A stretch of 33,105 bases of DNA from Clostridiales bacterium (GTDB lineage: Bacteria; Bacillota; Clostridia; Christensenellales; Pumilibacteraceae). Positions within the stretch are counted from its first letter, which is position 1. Every line of letters starts with the position of its first letter. The position numbers and the translations under genes are program-made. This document shows, in pieces, positions 13,889-21,482 of this stretch. The notes beneath the pieces are model-generated. The model made no database searches. It was not told the origin of the DNA and worked only from the letters and a program-made list of their open reading frames with translations. The stretch is taken from contig JAISMM010000004.1 of the NCBI GenBank assembly GCA_031276725.1, forward strand, positions 1 through 33,105, written 5' to 3'.

Positions 13889-15538
13889 ATGGAAATTTTA
13901 TACGGTGTGTTGTTGTTATTGGCCGGCTGCGGCGTGTTTATGACGGGTATGCAGCTTTTGAGCGACGGGCTTGAAAGCAGCTCGGGCAAGGGCATTCGCA
14001 AAATGTTCAACAAGATCAGCGACAACCGCTTTGCGGGCGTGAGTGTCGGCGCGGGCGTAACGGCGATTATTCAAAGCTCGTCGGCTACGACCGTTATGGT
14101 TATCGGCTTTGTCAACGCGGGCGTTATGACGCTTATTCAGGCCACGGCGATAATTATGGGCGCGAATATCGGCACGACCGTAACGGGGCTTTTGGTTTCG
14201 TTTTCCGCGTTCAAGATAGGCAAATTTTTGTCGGCGCTCGCGCTTGTCGGCGTGTTTATGATGATGTTCTCTAAAAAGGACGCCGCCAAGAGCGCGGGCA
14301 GCGTTATGACGGGACTCGGAATGATATTCGTGGGACTCGACCTTATGGGGAGCGCGTTCGACACAAGCGGGTCTTTGGGCGGCGTGTTTACCGAAATGTT
14401 CGGCAACGAGGCCATGCGCTTTCCGCTTTTGCTGATTCTTTTGGGAACGGTTTTGACGGCGATAGTCCAAAGCTCGTCGGCCGTTACGGGCGTTATCATC
14501 ACTATGGCGGGGGTCGGAATTTTGCCCGTTTTGAGCGCGTTCTACATAGTTTTGGGCACTAATATCGGCACGTGTATAACGGCGATTTTGGCGTCCGTCG
14601 GGGCGAGCACAAACGCCAAACGCGCCGCGCTCATTCACCTTATTTTCAACATATTCGGTTCGGTTATATTCGCCGTGCTACTGGCGCTGGTCGGCAAATT
14701 TTTTGTTTCGACTCTGCAAATTTTGGCGCCGGATATTCCCGCCATGCAGGTCGCTTATTTCCATATATGTTTCAACGTCGTTACTTGCGCCGTGCTTTTG
14801 CCGTTCGTAAAGCAGCTTACGCAGCTTGCCACAAAAATTATCAAGGATAAGCCCGATGACGGCGCGGTCGAAAAGCTCTATTTTATAGACGACCGCATAC
14901 TGCACACACCCGCCATCGCCGTCGCCCAAGTCCTTAAAGAGGTCGAAAATATGCGGCTTATCGCCAAAAATAATCTCGACCGCTCGATCGGCGCGCTTTT
15001 GAGCGGCGACCTTAAAGACAAGGACAAAATCGCCCGCGACGAGCGGCGGCTGAACTTTATCAACAAGGGTATAGCGGGCTTTTTAATCAAGATTTCGGCG
15101 CTGTCGCTCAATATGGGCGACGAAAAGTTGGTCGGCTCGCTTCACCACGTCATTTCGGACATCGAGCGCATAGGCGACCACGCCGAAAACTTCTTCGAGG
15201 AGGCCGAGACGATGAAGGAACGCGGCGTAACGTTCTCGTCCGAGGCCGAGGCCGAGCTTAAAGCGATGTACGAAACCGTTTCGCTCGCGTTTGAAAAGTC
15301 CGGCGACGTGTTCCGCTACCGCGACCTTAAAGGCATTAAGGACGTCGACGTTTTAGAGGCCAAGGTCGACGCTATGAAAACGGAATTCCAAAATAACCAT
15401 ATCGCGCGGCTTAACGCCGGTAACTGTTCCGTCGAGTCCGGCTCGCACTTTTACGCCGTGATTTCGGAGCTTGAACGCGTGGCGGATCACCTTGTCAATA
15501 TCGCGTACAGCATTAGGCCTAGGGGGGACTCCGGTTAA
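13889..15538 (+). CDS. Na+/phosphate cotransporter family protein with PhoU-like tail
   Basis: This 549-residue protein has two inverted membrane repeats, each with the hallmark QSSS signature (IIQSSSATTVMVIGF near residue 60 and IVQSSSAVTGVIITMA near 193), which form the Na+/Pi binding site in the SLC34/NptA family. Each is followed by a GANIGTT or GTNIGTC motif. From about residue 330 a soluble helical domain resembles PhoU (DIERIGDHAENF and ELERVADHLVNIA). It should import inorganic phosphate with sodium, with the tail regulating it. A Pho-box-like array precedes the promoter. The last residues and stop codon lie within the end of repeat family 2 copy B, so that element's arrival may have set the C-terminus. 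Confidence 0.92.
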   Translation: MEILYGVLLLLAGCGVFMTGMQLLSDGLESSSGKGIRKMFNKISDNRFAGVSVGAGVTAIIQSSSATTVMVIGFVNAGVMTLIQATAIIMGANIGTTVTGLLVSFSAFKIGKFLSALALVGVFMMMFSKKDAAKSAGSVMTGLGMIFVGLDLMGSAFDTSGSLGGVFTEMFGNEAMRFPLLLILLGTVLTAIVQSSSAVTGVIITMAGVGILPVLSAFYIVLGTNIGTCITAILASVGASTNAKRAALIHLIFNIFGSVIFAVLLALVGKFFVSTLQILAPDIPAMQVAYFHICFNVVTCAVLLPFVKQLTQLATKIIKDKPDDGAVEKLYFIDDRILHTPAIAVAQVLKEVENMRLIAKNNLDRSIGALLSGDLKDKDKIARDERRLNFINKGIAGFLIKISALSLNMGDEKLVGSLHHVISDIERIGDHAENFFEEAETMKERGVTFSSEAEAELKAMYETVSLAFEKSGDVFRYRDLKGIKDVDVLEAKVDAMKTEFQNNHIARLNAGNCSVESGSHFYAVISELERVADHLVNIAYSIRPRGDSG

Positions 15539-15680
15539 GCGTAACCGCTTTAAGCCGCGTCTTTTTTGCCGTTAAGCCGCTTTCTTTTTTTGTCAATAGC
15601 GCTGCTATTGCCTGCAAAAACAAATCGGTTTCCGTCTAAAAAATCCGTCGGCTAAAATCCGTTCCGCTTAATCTCCGTCC
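15528..15680 (+). repeat. Repeat family 2, copy B
   Basis: This is the second copy of the element of about 153 bp at 13427, in the same orientation. The ends are inverted (CCGGTTAAGCGTAAC against GTTCCGCTTAATCTC) and the central palindrome reads ATAGCGCTGCTAT, where copy A has C for T. A fragment of another end (GATTCCGGTTAAGCGGAGCC) follows at about 15688-15707. The left end supplies the TAA of the Na+/Pi gene. The two copies enclose that gene as direct repeats. Confidence 0.75.
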
Positions 15681-15736
15681 CCCGGGGGATTCCGGTTAAG
15701 CGGAGCCGTGTTAATTCACACACAGGAGGTTAATTT

Positions 15737-16735
15737 ATGATATACGTACTCGGGTCGCTAAATACGGATTTGGTGTTCGACGTGCCGTATATGCCGAGGG
15801 GCGGCGAAACGCTTGCCGCAAATAGCTTCGGCGTGTTCTACGGCGGCAAGGGCGCTAATCAGGCGGCCGCGCTCGCAAAGCTGTCGAGCGCCGTCAAGAT
15901 GATAGGCGCGGTGGGGCGCGACGGCTTCGGCGAGGCTATGATTAAGAATCTGACCGCTTACGGCGCGGACTGCTCGAACGTCGTTAAGCGCGGAGAGGAT
16001 TCGGGGCTTGCCGGAATTTTGGTTGAAAACGGCGAAAACCGCATCATACTGTCGGCGGGCGCGAACGGCCGTCTTACGAACGCCGACGCCGACGCGGGAC
16101 TTGCGGGCGCAAAGGCGGGCGATATTCTTTTGACGCAGTTAGAGGTTCCCGCCGCCGTCGTCGCCCACGCGCTTAAAACGGCTAAGGCGAGGGGGCTTAT
16201 TACCGTGCTTAATCCCGCGCCCGCAAAGCCGCTCGACGCCGGAATTTATAGGTACGTCGACATTATTACGCCCAACGAAAGCGAAACGCTGATTTTGACC
16301 GGAACCGACCCCGCCGACGCGGAAAGTATAGAGGCGGCTATAAACAAGTTCTATTCGTTCGGCGTAAGGGCCGCCGTAATCACGCTCGGTTCGCGCGGTT
16401 CGGCGGTCGGCGCGGGGACGTTTTCGACGGACGGCGGCGGCGCGGGGAGCGATGCGGTTGACGGACAGGGCGCGGAAGTATTTTCGACGGACGGCAAGTG
16501 CGCGGGGAGCGGCGTTACCTTAATTCCCGCGCGGAGGGTCAAGGCAGTCGATACCACCGCGGCGGGCGACACCTATGTGGGCGCGCTCTGTAACCGCCTC
16601 GAACGCGGCTTTAATATTGTCGACGCCTGCCGTTTTGCCACAATCGCCTCGTCGTTGACCGTTCAAAAACGCGGCGCCGCCGAATCCATTCCGAACATTA
16701 ACGAGGTCGAAAGCATTTATAAGGGACAGCCGTAA
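15737..16735 (+). CDS. rbsK: Ribokinase (PfkB family)
   Basis: This 332-residue PfkB-family sugar kinase phosphorylates ribose to ribose-5-phosphate. It has the N-terminal signature (GSLNTDLVFDVPYMPRGGET), the substrate loop GGKGANQAAALAKL (about residues 36-50), NPAPAKPL, ITPNESE and the C-terminal catalytic motif AVDTTAAGDTYVGAL (about residues 270-285), whose Asp is the general base. A strong ribosome binding site, AGGAGGT, lies ten bases before the ATG. Between the strand TLGSRGSAV and the ATP-site motif is an insertion of about 25 residues encoded by a 60-bp tandem duplication (FSTDG-x-x-AGS twice), not expected in the family. The upstream GTGTTAATTCACAC is a weak operator-like palindrome. 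Confidence 0.93.
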   Translation: MIYVLGSLNTDLVFDVPYMPRGGETLAANSFGVFYGGKGANQAAALAKLSSAVKMIGAVGRDGFGEAMIKNLTAYGADCSNVVKRGEDSGLAGILVENGENRIILSAGANGRLTNADADAGLAGAKAGDILLTQLEVPAAVVAHALKTAKARGLITVLNPAPAKPLDAGIYRYVDIITPNESETLILTGTDPADAESIEAAINKFYSFGVRAAVITLGSRGSAVGAGTFSTDGGGAGSDAVDGQGAEVFSTDGKCAGSGVTLIPARRVKAVDTTAAGDTYVGALCNRLERGFNIVDACRFATIASSLTVQKRGAAESIPNINEVESIYKGQP

Positions 16736-16770
16736 CGCAAAAATTCCTTACGGAAAACTCCGAATAAATT

Positions 16771-16814
16771 CAAGCGAATCGGCGGCACCCACGTTAATTC
16801 GCTTGCGTTTTTTT
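16771..16814 (+). terminator. Rho-independent terminator after ribokinase
   Basis: CAAGCGAAT (16771-16779) and ATTCGCTTG (16797-16805) form a 9-bp perfect stem followed by GCG and seven T. It closes the ribokinase unit. The -35 box of the serC promoter is built into its right arm. Confidence 0.85.
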
Positions 16815-16831
16815 GTTAAAAATTATATAAT
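16803..16831 (+). promoter_or_regulatory. serC promoter (TTGCGT-17-TATAAT)
   Basis: TTGCGT (16803-16808) and a perfect TATAAT (16826-16831), 17 bp apart, have exactly the same boxes as the serS promoter. Start is predicted near 16838. The AAGGAG at 16851-16856 and the ATG at 16864 give a normal short leader. Confidence 0.75.
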
Positions 16832-16863
16832 GGTAGGGTAATATTTTTTTAAGGAGTTACCGT

Positions 16864-17940
16864 ATGAGAAACTACAATTTTTCCGCAGGGCCGTCGATGC
16901 TTCCGTTAGAGGTTTTGGAGGATGTGCAAAGGGAGCTGCTCGACTACGGGGGGACGGGTATGTCGGTTACCGAGATGAGCCACCGCTCTAAGGCTTACGA
17001 GGCTATTAACGCCGAGGCCGAGTCGCTTTTGCGCGAGCTTATGGGCATTCCCGACGGCTACGACGTCATATTCGTTCAGGGCGGGGCGTCGCTGCAATTC
17101 GAGGCGGTGCCGCTCAACCTGTGCGTTAAGAAGGCCGCCGACTACGTGGTAACGGGCAATTTTTCCGGAAAGGCGTTCAAGGAAGCGCAAAAGTACGGCG
17201 ATATGGTTTGCGCCGCCACAAGCAAGGACAAAAATTTTACGTACATTCCGCGCCTTGACAAGTCCTCGTTCCGCGAGGGGATCGACTACGTTCATATCTG
17301 CCACAACAACACCATTTTCGGCACGCGTTACGACTATATACCCGACACGGGCGATACTCCGCTCGTCGCCGACATTTCGTCGAGCATTTTAAGTCAGGAA
17401 CTCGACGTAACCGAATTCGGCGTGCTGTACGCGGGCGCGCAAAAGAATCTCGGCCCCGCCGGAGTTACAATCGTTATAGTGCGCCGCGACCTTGCCGACC
17501 GCGCCGACCCGCTTTGCCCCACTATGATTAAGTGGGCGACCCAAATCGCCGAGCACAGCCTTTATAACACGCCGCCCGCGTTTTCGACCTACGTCGTTAT
17601 GAAGGTTTTGCGCCACCTAAAAAAGAACGGCGGCGTCAAGGCTATGCAAAAGCGCAACGAGGAAAAAGCCAAGCTCCTCTACGACTTTATCGACAATTCC
17701 GACTACTATACAAACGCCGTCGAAAAGCGCAGCCGCTCGCTTATGAACGTTCCCTTTGTAACCCCGTCCGAGGACGCCGACGCCCGATTCGTAACGGCCG
17801 CCGCCTCGAACGGTCTGGTCGCGCTAAAAGGTCACCGTCTTGTGGGCGGTATGCGCGCCAGCATCTACAACGCTATGCCGTTAGAGGGCGTTAAGAAATT
17901 GATCGAGTTTATGAAGAAATTTGAAAAGGAAAACAAGTGA
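16864..17940 (+). CDS. serC: Phosphoserine aminotransferase
   Basis: This 358-residue class V PLP aminotransferase converts 3-phosphohydroxypyruvate and glutamate to phosphoserine, step two of serine synthesis. Family landmarks are NFSAGPSMLP at the start, GGTGMSVTEMSHRSKA, FVQGGASLQFEAVP, the PLP lysine in YAGAQKNLGPAG (Lys about 194), HNNTIFGT and the C-terminal GHRLVGGMRASIYNAMP. The length is normal. The ribosome binding site AAGGAG is seven bases before the ATG. serA, the preceding pathway step, lies downstream in the same direction but is separated by a 464-bp gap filled with repeats and a structured leader. Confidence 0.97.
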   Translation: MRNYNFSAGPSMLPLEVLEDVQRELLDYGGTGMSVTEMSHRSKAYEAINAEAESLLRELMGIPDGYDVIFVQGGASLQFEAVPLNLCVKKAADYVVTGNFSGKAFKEAQKYGDMVCAATSKDKNFTYIPRLDKSSFREGIDYVHICHNNTIFGTRYDYIPDTGDTPLVADISSSILSQELDVTEFGVLYAGAQKNLGPAGVTIVIVRRDLADRADPLCPTMIKWATQIAEHSLYNTPPAFSTYVVMKVLRHLKKNGGVKAMQKRNEEKAKLLYDFIDNSDYYTNAVEKRSRSLMNVPFVTPSEDADARFVTAAASNGLVALKGHRLVGGMRASIYNAMPLEGVKKLIEFMKKFEKENK

Positions 17941-17962
17941 ACGGATATTCGTTCGCCGTAAA

Positions 17963-18236
17963 AACCACCCCGGCAACTCCGTTGCCACCCCTCCATAGAG
18001 GGGAATTGCCGACCGCTTAAAAATTCCCCTCTGCGGAGTGCCTCGCCCGCGTTTACGGGCTTAGCTCGCAAGCTCGCACGCCCTACAAACGGCTCCGCCG
18101 TTTGACGGCTCGGTTCTTGCCGCCTTTGCCGCCGGGGTGGTTGCCCGCCCGTCGCACGTTGCCCGCCCGTCGCACTCGGCGAATCGCCGAAATTCCCCTC
18201 TATGGAGGGGTGGCGGCGAACGCCGCCGGGGTGGTT
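17963..18236. repeat. Palindromic repeat family 1 cluster between serC and serA
   Basis: A plus core lies at 17963-18007 (hairpin GGCAAC-TCC-GTTGCC). A long minus unit lies at about 18020-18142, with hairpin AAACGGC-TCC-GCCGTTT and the stem GCCGCC-TTT-GCCGCC region. A minus core lies at 18189-18236 with the perfect hairpin GGCGGC-GAAC-GCCGCC. A short direct repeat (GTTGCCCGCCCGTCGCAC) is found twice near 18140-18178. No gene is credible here. The cluster interrupts what is presumably an ancestral serC-serA operon. Confidence 0.88.
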
Positions 18237-18262
18237 AATCTCAAAAAAAACAATAATAAAAA

Positions 18263-18404
18263 AAGGAGTGTAAGAAAGAACGGTCGCGCCGCAGACGGGC
18301 AACGGTCGACTTGCCGACGACGGGAGCGTACTTCGCGTACGTAACCAAGAAGGCGGGTCAAACGTAGCCCGTATCCGGTTGCGAATGTTCTTTCGCAAAC
18401 AATT
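18263..18404 (+). ncRNA. Structured leader between the Shine-Dalgarno and AUG of serA
   Basis: AAGGAG at 18263-18268 has no usable start codon near it; the serA ATG is 136 bases further on. Between them, GAAAGAAC-GG-TCGC (18274-18287) pairs with GCGA-AT-GTTCTTTC (18381-18394), a 12-bp helix with a 2x2 internal loop. It encloses three small hairpins: GGCAA/TTGCC (18298-18315), CGTAC/GTACG (18327-18341) and CGGG/CCCG (18354-18371). The fold is a four-way junction. It would bring the Shine-Dalgarno to about 15 unpaired bases from AUG. I do not recognise it as a known riboswitch. Confidence 0.45.
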
Positions 18405-19568
18405 ATGCGAAAAATATTAAAACTAAACGAAATCAGCCCCGTGATCGGCGACGTGTTTGACAAGAATTACAGCGTCGAAAAGGCGTGCGAAAATCCGGAC
18501 GGAATCATTTTGCGTTCGTTCGATATGCACGGCTACGCCGTTCCTCAAAGCGTGCTGTGCGTGGGCAGGGCGGGGGCGGGCACGAACAACATTCCCGTCG
18601 ACGAGCTTGCCGAAAAGGGCGTCGTCGTCTTTAACACGCCGGGGGCGAACGCGAACGCGGTCAAGGAGCTTGTGCTGTGCGCCATGTTCCTGTGCGGCCG
18701 CAAGATTTTGGACGGAATCAATTGGACGGCCTCGCTTAAAGGCAAGGGCGCGGAGGTCGCAAAGCTGGTCGAGTCCGGCAAAAAGGACTTTGTGGGCGGT
18801 GAGCTTATGCGCAAAAAACTGGGCGTTGTGGGTCTGGGGGCGATAGGCGTTCACGTCGCGAACGCGGCGGTCGATTTGGGGATGGACGTTCGCGGCTACG
18901 ACCCCTACATTTCCATTAAGGGCGCGTGGAACCTTAACCATCACGTCATAAAGCAAGACGACGTTAACGAGCTGTTCCGCGAATGCGATTACATAACGCT
19001 GCACGTTCCGTTAAACGACGCCACGCGCAAGCTGATTAACCGCGACACAATCGCGCTTATGAAGCCCGGCGCGGCGGTTATAAACTGCTCGCGCGGCGAG
19101 CTTGCCGACAACGCCGCCGTTATCGAGGCTGTCGCAAGCGGCAAATTATCGCGCTACGTTACGGATTTTCCCGCCGACGAGCTTATCGGCGTCAAGAACA
19201 TTATCGCCGTTCCGCACTTGGGGGCAAGCACGCCCGAGGCGGAGGACAATTGCGCCTATATGGCCGCCAAGCAAATGGCGGACTTTTTTGAGAACGGCAA
19301 TATTACAAACTCCGTCAACTTTCCCGCCTGCTCGCTGGCAAAGTCCGGCGTTCAGCGCGTAACCGTCATTCACAACAACGTCAAAAACGTGTTGAGCAAA
19401 ATTACCGAAACGATTTCCGGTCAGGGCATAAATATATCTGGCTTTGTTTCTCAGTCCGAAAACCGCCGCTTCGCCTACGCCATTATCGACGTCGACGAGG
19501 CTTTAACCCCGTCCGTAATCGAAAAAATCCGCGGCTTCGAAAACATAGTAAAGGTTCGGGTCATATAG
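18405..19568 (+). CDS. serA: D-3-phosphoglycerate dehydrogenase
   Basis: This 387-residue enzyme oxidises 3-phosphoglycerate to 3-phosphohydroxypyruvate, the first step of serine synthesis. The substrate domain opens with LNEISPVIGDVFDKNY and contains VGRAGAGTNNIPVDE. The NAD-binding Rossmann core has LGVVGLGAIGVHVANAA (about residues 138-155), the catalytic Arg in INCSRGELAD and the catalytic His in VPHLGAST (about residue 270). A C-terminal ACT domain follows (VTVIHNNVKNVLSKITETI, from about residue 320), usually the site of serine feedback. No in-frame ATG, GTG or TTG occurs between the ATG and an upstream in-frame TAA at 18342, which fixes the start. No Shine-Dalgarno is adjacent; see the structured leader. 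Confidence 0.96.
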   Translation: MRKILKLNEISPVIGDVFDKNYSVEKACENPDGIILRSFDMHGYAVPQSVLCVGRAGAGTNNIPVDELAEKGVVVFNTPGANANAVKELVLCAMFLCGRKILDGINWTASLKGKGAEVAKLVESGKKDFVGGELMRKKLGVVGLGAIGVHVANAAVDLGMDVRGYDPYISIKGAWNLNHHVIKQDDVNELFRECDYITLHVPLNDATRKLINRDTIALMKPGAAVINCSRGELADNAAVIEAVASGKLSRYVTDFPADELIGVKNIIAVPHLGASTPEAEDNCAYMAAKQMADFFENGNITNSVNFPACSLAKSGVQRVTVIHNNVKNVLSKITETISGQGINISGFVSQSENRRFAYAIIDVDEALTPSVIEKIRGFENIVKVRVI

Positions 19569-19615
19569 GGCTTTACCTTTTAGGGCTTACCTCTTGCGCC
19601 GATTTTTTTACATCC

Positions 19616-20470
19616 TTATTCCCGCTCTTCGCTTTCGGCAAGGGCGGGTTTTTTGGCGACCTCTAACAGGGCTTTGTCGGTCGCGTTTAGGGGGCTGATT
19701 ACGGTGCGGCCGAGGCGCTTTTCAATGTCGGAGCGGGTTTTTTTGGCTACGGCGCCGCCGTCCTTTGCTATGCGCTTGCTGTGCCCGAAGGTTTTGGGGC
19801 GTTCCTGCTTTGACAGCGCGGTCGTCGTAACCTCGGCAAGCTGATTGAGCGTCAATTCAATATCGGTCATATTGTCGCGCAGATTTTCTTTTTTAAGGTC
19901 TTTTAGTCGCTTGTACTCTTGAACGCTCATTCCGCTCCACGCCCTCGTCATTTCGTTCGTCAAAATGGCGTAATCCTTTTCGCTGTCGATGCCGCGCTCC
20001 TTCCATTCGTCGGTAAGTTTTTTGCGCATCTCGATAGTTTGCAGACGCTGATTTATCCAACCCTCGGTGTAACCCTTAGCCCGGTAATAGTCCGCGCCGC
20101 GCAGGATAGCCTTTTCGGGGTCGGCGACCTCGTCGAGCCGATCGCCGCCGACTTGGGCAAGCCACATTTTGAACGGCTCGGCTTTCGGCGACGGCACCGA
20201 CTGTATAAGGCGCAGAACGCCCTTGGTGTCGAGCACGTCGGTCATATAATACTTGCCGTCGGCGGATTGCATTTTCAGTTGGTGACAAATTGTCACCAAC
20301 TCGCTGCCCTCGGCGTTTAGACGCTGTTTAAGTTTGTTCCAGTATTTGCGCGCGTCAACGCTGCCGGTCAGCACGCCGCACACGTCCACAACCGAAAACC
20401 ACCAATCTTGCTTGTCGGCGTCCCACTCGGCGCGGATTTTTTTGCTTTCAAAGATTTTAATGTTGCTCAT
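19616..20470 (-). CDS. BRO-N domain protein (antirepressor-like)
   Basis: This 284-residue protein begins MSNIKIFESKKIRAEWDADK and contains WWFSVVDVCGVLTGSVDARK, YWNKLKQRL and MTDVLDTKGVLRLIQSVPSP, the pattern of the BRO-N domain (about residues 5-115) found in phage antirepressors and BRO proteins. The rest is helical and basic (for example RPKTFGHSKRIAKDGG). It stands alone with no phage genes around it, a common situation for this subfamily in gut Clostridia and Bacteroidota, where the role is unknown. AGGAG lies seven bases before the ATG. It converges with serA (47-bp gap, no clear hairpin) and diverges from the DUF559/giant-protein locus. Confidence 0.85.
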   Translation of the reverse strand: MSNIKIFESKKIRAEWDADKQDWWFSVVDVCGVLTGSVDARKYWNKLKQRLNAEGSELVTICHQLKMQSADGKYYMTDVLDTKGVLRLIQSVPSPKAEPFKMWLAQVGGDRLDEVADPEKAILRGADYYRAKGYTEGWINQRLQTIEMRKKLTDEWKERGIDSEKDYAILTNEMTRAWSGMSVQEYKRLKDLKKENLRDNMTDIELTLNQLAEVTTTALSKQERPKTFGHSKRIAKDGGAVAKKTRSDIEKRLGRTVISPLNATDKALLEVAKKPALAESEERE

Positions 20471-20558
20471 AAACGGCTCCTGCTTAAATTTTTATACTAA
20501 CAGTATATAACAAATATGGGGAATAGTCAAGTTAATTGGGAAATTTTTGGGACGGTTT

Positions 20559-20590
20559 GGGGAATAATAGGGAATAATGGGGGAACGGGG
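20559..20590 (+). other. Putative G-quadruplex motif
   Basis: Four G runs, GGGG-AATAATA-GGG-AATAAT-GGGGG-AAC-GGGG, fit the canonical G3+N1-7 rule. A further three runs (GGGG, GGGGG, GGGG spaced by TAAAA/TAAAAA) lie at 20622-20645. Both are in the AT-rich gap between the divergent BRO-N gene and the 20705 promoter. That gap (20471-20704) otherwise holds no gene. Confidence 0.5.
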
Positions 20591-20704
20591 CGTGAAAGTT
20601 CATAAATATGGCGTCTAAAACGGGGTAAAAGGGGGTAAAAAGGGGAATTTTGCAAAAAAACCCAAAAAAAGTTTGAAAAAACTTAAAATATTTATGAAAA
20701 ACGC

Positions 20705-20733
20705 TTGACAAAATATGAATTAACTGTTAAAAT
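20705..20733 (+). promoter_or_regulatory. Strong promoter (TTGACA-17-TAAAAT)
   Basis: A perfect -35 TTGACA (20705-20710), a 17-bp spacer and TAAAAT (20728-20733) give a predicted start near 20740, about 90 nt before a 17-codon ORF. The leader contains ACGGTAA-ACA-TTACTGT followed by six T (20764-20785), a weak attenuator-like hairpin. It is the only clear promoter upstream of the DUF559 gene and the giant protein. Confidence 0.7.
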
Positions 20734-20830
20734 TAAGGAAATTATGAATATTTTGTTGCAATTACGGTAAACATTACTGTTTTTTGCGACAAATAGACGT
20801 AATTTGAGATTATTAGAGAGGTAAACAGAA

Positions 20831-20884
20831 ATGAGAAGTGTTAGAGGAAGACGAAGGCACAAGCAGGAAAGACGAAAGAAGTAG
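20831..20884 (+). CDS. 17-residue basic peptide, possibly a displaced signal-peptide start
   Basis: It reads MRSVRGRRRHKQERRKK then TAG, with a good ribosome binding site (AGAGAGGT, eight bases before the ATG) and the strong promoter at 20705. Ten of 17 residues are Arg or Lys. Such a run is what a long secretion-signal n-region looks like, and the giant protein's hydrophobic segment at 22274, 1.4 kb downstream, lacks one of its own at that ATG. Alternatively it is a regulatory leader peptide. Confidence 0.4.
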   Translation: MRSVRGRRRHKQERRKK

Positions 20885-20903
20885 GGTGTTGGGTAACGCC
20901 GAA

Positions 20904-21057
20904 AATTCCCCTCTATGGAGGGGTGGCGGCGAACGCCGACGGGGTGGTAAGGGAATTACCGCCGAGGACGGCGGGAGCGACCTGCAAAGACAAACAACCA
21001 CTCCGGCACTACGTGCCACCCCTCCACAGAGGGGAATTACCGCCCCGCAGAGGGGCA
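20904..21057. repeat. Palindromic repeat family 1, inverted pair upstream of DUF559
   Basis: A minus core lies at 20904-20948 (CCCCTC-TATG-GAGGGG, GGCGGC-GAAC-GCCG). It is followed by the linker AAGGGAATTACCGCCGAGGA...GCAAAGACAAACAACCA and then a plus core at 20996-21038 (hairpin GGCAC-TAC-GTGCC) with a short GCAGAGGGGC remnant. The same linker recurs at 21928-22015 and 22119-22165, so the core-linker-core block is a higher-order unit. Confidence 0.88.
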
Positions 21058-21092
21058 TAACCGCAATGGAATTCAAAAAAAAGGAGAACAGT

Positions 21093-21479
21093 ATGAATCG
21101 CAACATTAAGGCATATCAAGACCTGCCGTACAACGTCCAATTAAAGGGTCGGGCGGCGGAGCTTAGAAAGGCGGGCAACTTATCGGAAGTGTTGCTGTGG
21201 CGTCAGATAAAAAGCGGACAGATTAACGGCTGGGACTTTGACCGTCAAAAGATAATCGGCGATTACATAGTGGACTTTTACTGCGCGAACTGTCGAACGG
21301 TAATCGAGATTGACGGCGAGAGCCACGATTACAAGGGCGAATACGACGAAAGACGCGACGCGTATTTGAAAAAGCTGGGATTGAATGTAATACATATAGA
21401 CGACAAAGAGATAAAGAGGAATTTAGACGGAGTTATTGAAATGTTGAAGTGTTATTTGAGCGAGAAAGAGATCGAGTGA
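21093..21479 (+). CDS. DUF559 (Vsr-like) endonuclease-fold protein
   Basis: This 128-residue protein of the DUF559 family has the compact PD-(D/E)XK fold related to the very-short-patch-repair endonuclease. Landmarks are RAAELRKAGNLSEVLLWRQI (residues 20-39), WDFDRQKIIGDYIVDFYC (47-64) and the catalytic-type strand VIEIDGESHD (70-79). The candidate metal ligands are Asp61, Glu72 and Asp74, with His78 and Glu32 also conserved-looking. AAGGAG is six bases before this ATG. The same frame is open back to 20838 through the repeats, so a longer repeat-encoded N-terminus is possible but less likely. Palindromic repeats lie immediately on both sides. The role of DUF559 proteins is not established. 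Confidence 0.85.
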   Translation: MNRNIKAYQDLPYNVQLKGRAAELRKAGNLSEVLLWRQIKSGQINGWDFDRQKIIGDYIVDFYCANCRTVIEIDGESHDYKGEYDERRDAYLKKLGLNVIHIDDKEIKRNLDGVIEMLKCYLSEKEIE

Positions 21480-21482
21480 GAG

